Assembly (NCBI RefSeq): GCF_003858455.1
Contig: NZ_RQZF01000013.1
Location: 1-63,397 of the forward strand
Direction of reading: 5' to 3'
DNA length: 63,397 bases
DNA from: Schaalia canis
GTDB lineage: Bacteria > Actinomycetota > Actinomycetes > Actinomycetales > Actinomycetaceae
Every line of letters begins with the position of its first letter. Position 1 is the first letter of the stretch. Positions 61,218 to 63,397 of the stretch are shown here, one piece after another. Both the position numbers and the translations under genes were made by a program. The notes under the pieces are model-generated. The model searched no databases and was not told the DNA's origin. It was given only the letters and a program-made list of their open reading frames with translations.

Positions 61218-61607
61218 ATGAAATTCAACTCCCTTATTCCCGAACTCTCCGTCAGCGACATTGAGGCGACCCGTCACTTCTACCTTGACGTTTTGCAGTT
61301 CACCTTGGAGTATGAGCGTCCCGAGGAGTTGTTTCTTTTTATCTCTTGTGAGGGCAATCAACTGATGCTTGAGCAGGAGAACGGGCACTGGTCAACTGGC
61401 CCTCTGGAGCACCCGTACGGGCGCGGCATTAACTTTGAGATGACGGTTAGTGACGTTGAAGGCCTCTATCAGAGGGTGCTGGACGCCGGTATTGTGCCCT
61501 TCCGCGAGCTCTCGGTCAGCCGCTATGAGACTGGTACCGAGGTACTGAATCAAAAGCAGTTCCTCGTTCAAGACCCGGACGGTTATCTTTTGCGTTTCAC
61601 CGACTGA
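61218..61607 (+). CDS. VOC-family (glyoxalase/bleomycin-resistance-like) protein
   Basis: A 129-residue protein with two beta-alpha-beta-beta-beta modules. It opens LIPELSVSDIEATRHFYLDV and ends with FLVQDPDGYLLRFTD, both typical of bleomycin-resistance-like VOC proteins. These bind drugs or act as metal enzymes. It lies 37 bases after the GNAT gene and is likely co-transcribed, which would fit a small detoxification or resistance unit (inference). Confidence 0.85.
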   Translation: MKFNSLIPELSVSDIEATRHFYLDVLQFTLEYERPEELFLFISCEGNQLMLEQENGHWSTGPLEHPYGRGINFEMTVSDVEGLYQRVLDAGIVPFRELSVSRYETGTEVLNQKQFLVQDPDGYLLRFTD

Positions 61608-61630
61608 GCCTGGACTCACATGAGCCACTG

Positions 61631-61673
61631 CAGGCGGCGCCTCGTAGCATGACGCGATACGAGACGCCGCCTG
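61631..61673. terminator. hairpin between VOC gene and winged-helix regulator
   Basis: CAGGCGGCGCCTCGTA pairs with TACGAGACGCCGCCTG (one mismatch) between convergent genes. Confidence 0.75.
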
Positions 61674-61717
61674 CGGATATGTCAGTGGCCTGGATGCGCT
61701 CGGCCGCTTCGTGCGGC

Positions 61718-62074
61718 TTACTGCTGTTCCCCTGCGCTGGCTATGGCCTGTAGCGCGGCGATGTGACGTTCCCATGCTTGTCGCCCCTGTTTCGTGAGCG
61801 ATAAGGACGTGTGAGGGCGGGTGCCGATGAATTGCTTGATGATGGTGACGTAGCCGCATTCTTCCAAGGCCGAGGCGTTCTTGGACAGGGTGGAGTCGGT
61901 GGTTTGAATGAATTCGCGCATGTCCTTGAACGAGACGCTGTCGCGTGCGACGAGGGCGGAGACGATGGACAGGCGCAGGGGGTTGAGCAGCTTATCGTCG
62001 AGGGCGAGGCGGGGGTGCCCCTCGTGTGCCGCTGCCTCGCCAGGGGTTAGGGCGGGGGTTGTCTCCTTAGCCAT
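61718..62074 (-). CDS. winged-helix transcriptional regulator
   Basis: A 118-residue MarR/HTH_27-type regulator. PLRLSIVSALVARDSVSFKD begins the winged helix, TTDSTLSKNASALEECGYV is the recognition helix, and KQFIGTRPHTSLSLTKQGRQ the wing. It overlaps the upstream membrane-protein gene by eight bases, a pairing common in actinobacteria and firmicutes. It probably represses its own operon through the palindrome inside the promoter upstream. Confidence 0.85.
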   Translation of the reverse strand: MAKETTPALTPGEAAAHEGHPRLALDDKLLNPLRLSIVSALVARDSVSFKDMREFIQTTDSTLSKNASALEECGYVTIIKQFIGTRPHTSLSLTKQGRQAWERHIAALQAIASAGEQQ

Positions 62075-62591
62075 TGGTCACTTCCTTTCGCTGAGCGAGG
62101 CCTTCTGCTTTGCGCACGGTCACGAGTTCGATGACGGGACCATTGATCGCCAAGATGGCAAAGAGTGCTGCGATACCAACAAGGGTCCAGACGCTGAGCT
62201 GGCCGTCGACTGCCGCACGGCTTGCAAAGACCGCCCCCATGAACGTGATGCCCCAGGCGGCCATCATGATGCTCCACCGCCTGCCAAAACCTCGTGCTTG
62301 GCGTTTGATTGCCGATCGCATGGTGATGGCCATGAGGATTGCTGCAATGATCACCCATCCGAAGAAGACGAGGACTGGGATGAGCTCACTCATTCCGGCT
62401 TTGGCGAAAGCGAAACTGAGCAGGGGGAAGGTGCTTCCACCTACGCAGAAGATGGAGTAGGGAATCCACATGGGACTCAGGGTTGGCGCTGCGCTCATCT
62501 GGGATTGACGGACGAGGCCGAGGAGCTCGCGCGCCTTTGCGGGATCGACCTCGCCAACTGATTGGTCACGGTCAGAGGTGTTGCGTGTCAT
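62067..62591 (-). CDS. four-helix membrane protein
   Basis: A 174-residue protein with an N-terminal cytoplasmic segment and about four hydrophobic helices (PMWIPYSIFCVGGSTFPLLS, LIPVLVFFGWVIIAAILMAI, MMAAWGITFMGAVFA, VGIAALFAILAINGPVIEL). Basic residues (KRQARGFGRR) separate helices two and three. No known family is recognised. It is encoded with, and probably controlled by, the winged-helix regulator. Confidence 0.78.
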   Translation of the reverse strand: MTRNTSDRDQSVGEVDPAKARELLGLVRQSQMSAAPTLSPMWIPYSIFCVGGSTFPLLSFAFAKAGMSELIPVLVFFGWVIIAAILMAITMRSAIKRQARGFGRRWSIMMAAWGITFMGAVFASRAAVDGQLSVWTLVGIAALFAILAINGPVIELVTVRKAEGLAQRKEVTNG

Positions 62592-62655
62592 GATGATCGC
62601 CCCTTTCGCGGTGTGTGTTTCGAAGGTGTGAGGCGTCAGGCCTCCTCACACCTCC

Positions 62656-62684
62656 AATATAGAAACTACTTTCCAGTTTGGCAA
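62656..62684 (-). promoter_or_regulatory. promoter with internal operator for the winged-helix operon
   Basis: On the minus strand TTGCCA (62684-62679), a 17-base spacer and TATATT (62661-62656) form a good promoter. The spacer contains AAACT-N7-AGTTT (62663-62679), a palindrome well placed for repression. Confidence 0.72.
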
Positions 62685-62715
62685 GTGCTTTCTGAGGGGA
62701 AATTATTTTCCTCTT

Positions 62716-63126
62716 CTATTCTTGCTTATCCTTGGGCGTTCCTTCAGCGCCAGGAAAAGACGTCTCCAACCACACATCCACATCACTAGAGGACAGCCCA
62801 TTACCCAGAGCAAGACGCTCAAGATCACCCCGGGTAATATGACCAGCATCGTACAGAGTCGCAAAGATCGCATACATGCGCACCTCAAACGACTCTTCAA
62901 TTTGCCGAGCCTTCGTCTCCAAAGCAAGCTGTTCGTTGCGCGCAAGGGACTCTTCCAGCTCTTGGACTCCGACGTTGAGGGCTTGCCCGGCCAGGAAGTC
63001 AGCAGCGTGTTCGACGAGGGGAATCTTATCGACAGGGATTTCCTTGACTAGGTCCTTCCCCAACCCGATCCAGGCCCGGATTCTTTCATCAGCCTCACGC
63101 CCAGCAGTAACCTGTTGATCCCCCAC
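62716..63126 (-). CDS. hypothetical helical protein, probably a gene remnant
   Basis: A 136-residue frame from GTG 63126, acidic and helical (LEESLARNEQLALETKARQI, AGHITRGDLERLALGNGL). No ribosome site precedes the GTG. The same frame stays open upstream to a TGA at 63237-63235 without any ATG or GTG, and encodes protein-like sequence (SYLKGKLEAFFIDQVGD). The visible part therefore looks like the C-terminal end of a longer protein that has lost its start. I do not recognise the family. Confidence 0.5.
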   Translation of the reverse strand: MGDQQVTAGREADERIRAWIGLGKDLVKEIPVDKIPLVEHAADFLAGQALNVGVQELEESLARNEQLALETKARQIEESFEVRMYAIFATLYDAGHITRGDLERLALGNGLSSSDVDVWLETSFPGAEGTPKDKQE

Positions 63127-63307
63127 CTGATCAATAAAGAACGCCTCCAGCTTGCCCTTGAGGTACGAGGGCGTCGAAGAGTGGTAGGAGGCGCTTCGCG
63201 GGCACGGTTTCGTTAGGGGCGAGGCTAAAAGCGGTCAGGGAGGCAGACACGGGTGGAAGCAGGAGGGCAAGGCCTGATGTTGGGTGGGAGGGTTTGGTGT
63301 GGTGAGC

Positions 63308-63397
63308 TCACTTGCTTGTTTGTCCGCTTTGAGGGGTCAGGACTTCCTCACTGCGCTCGATAGCTTTAAAGTAGCGGACTTTAGCGACCTGGGCATC
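63308..63397 (-). CDS. C-terminal end of an unidentified gene (partial)
   Basis: A frame entering from the right edge encodes about 29 residues (VAKVRYFKAIERSEEVLTPQ) and stops at TGA 63310-63308. The VAKVR...ERSEEVL pattern is faintly like a middle strand of HINT domains, but too short to be sure. It could also be a chance open frame. Confidence 0.3.
   Translation of the reverse strand, partial: DAQVAKVRYFKAIERSEEVLTPQSGQTSK

Overview
The window looks like chromosome of a moderately GC-rich actinobacterium, most likely a member of the Actinomycetaceae (Actinomyces/Schaalia type). The evidence is the DUF3097 gene next to hrcA-dnaJ-rsmE, GTP-type PEP carboxykinase, paired clpP1-clpP2, frequent GTG/TTG starts and strong G+C hairpin terminators. 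Genus assignment is inference; no rRNA gene is present.

Left edge (1-5392, minus): a giant RHS/YD-repeat protein with a WXG100-like N-terminus. It runs off the window just after a HINT (intein-like) autoprocessing block begins, so its toxin tip lies outside. Next comes a conserved housekeeping block on the minus strand: rsmE, dnaJ, hrcA (with a CIRCE operator), DUF3097, hemW, trmB, lepA. A LacI-controlled sugar operon (LacI, binding protein, two permeases, a GH32-like enzyme) and a cupin gene are lodged between hemW and DUF3097. A TPR protein, rpsT, holA and the competence genes comEC-comEA follow.

Middle (26-40 kb): a HerA-like ATPase, proC, a Na+/H+ antiporter-family carrier, a TSUP permease, valS, a long-chain acyl-CoA ligase, pckG (with Ser in place of the usual P-loop Cys), chorismate mutase and clpX. 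The antiporter-TSUP gap holds a two-copy CRISPR-like repeat with I-E spacing (no cas genes) and a degenerate 20-bp tandem repeat. The TSUP-valS gap holds a cluster of GTAC half-sites.

A second sugar cassette (41.4-48.5 kb, plus strand: ROK regulator, binding protein, two permeases, GH29 alpha-L-fucosidase, Gfo/Idh/MocA oxidoreductase) separates clpX from clpP2-clpP1-tig. Those genes usually lie together, so this looks like an insertion. Both cassettes encode enzymes without signal peptides, suggesting oligosaccharides are imported intact and cut inside the cell.

Right part (52-63.4 kb): a GNAT acetyltransferase, then a TetR regulator transcribed with an unusual SF2 helicase that carries two transmembrane segments and an unassigned C-terminal domain. 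Divergent from TetR is a two-gene ABC-2 exporter with a Pro-rich extracellular segment and a fused, asymmetrically degenerate ATPase. Two matching TTTCA-N8-TGAAA palindromes lie between them. After that come a broken S66 peptidase gene, tRNA-Gly(TCC), tRNA-Pro(TGG), GNAT and VOC proteins, a winged-helix regulator with a membrane protein, and gene remnants at the right edge. The membrane-helicase/TetR/exporter module and the RHS-HINT effector are the best candidates for undescribed biology.
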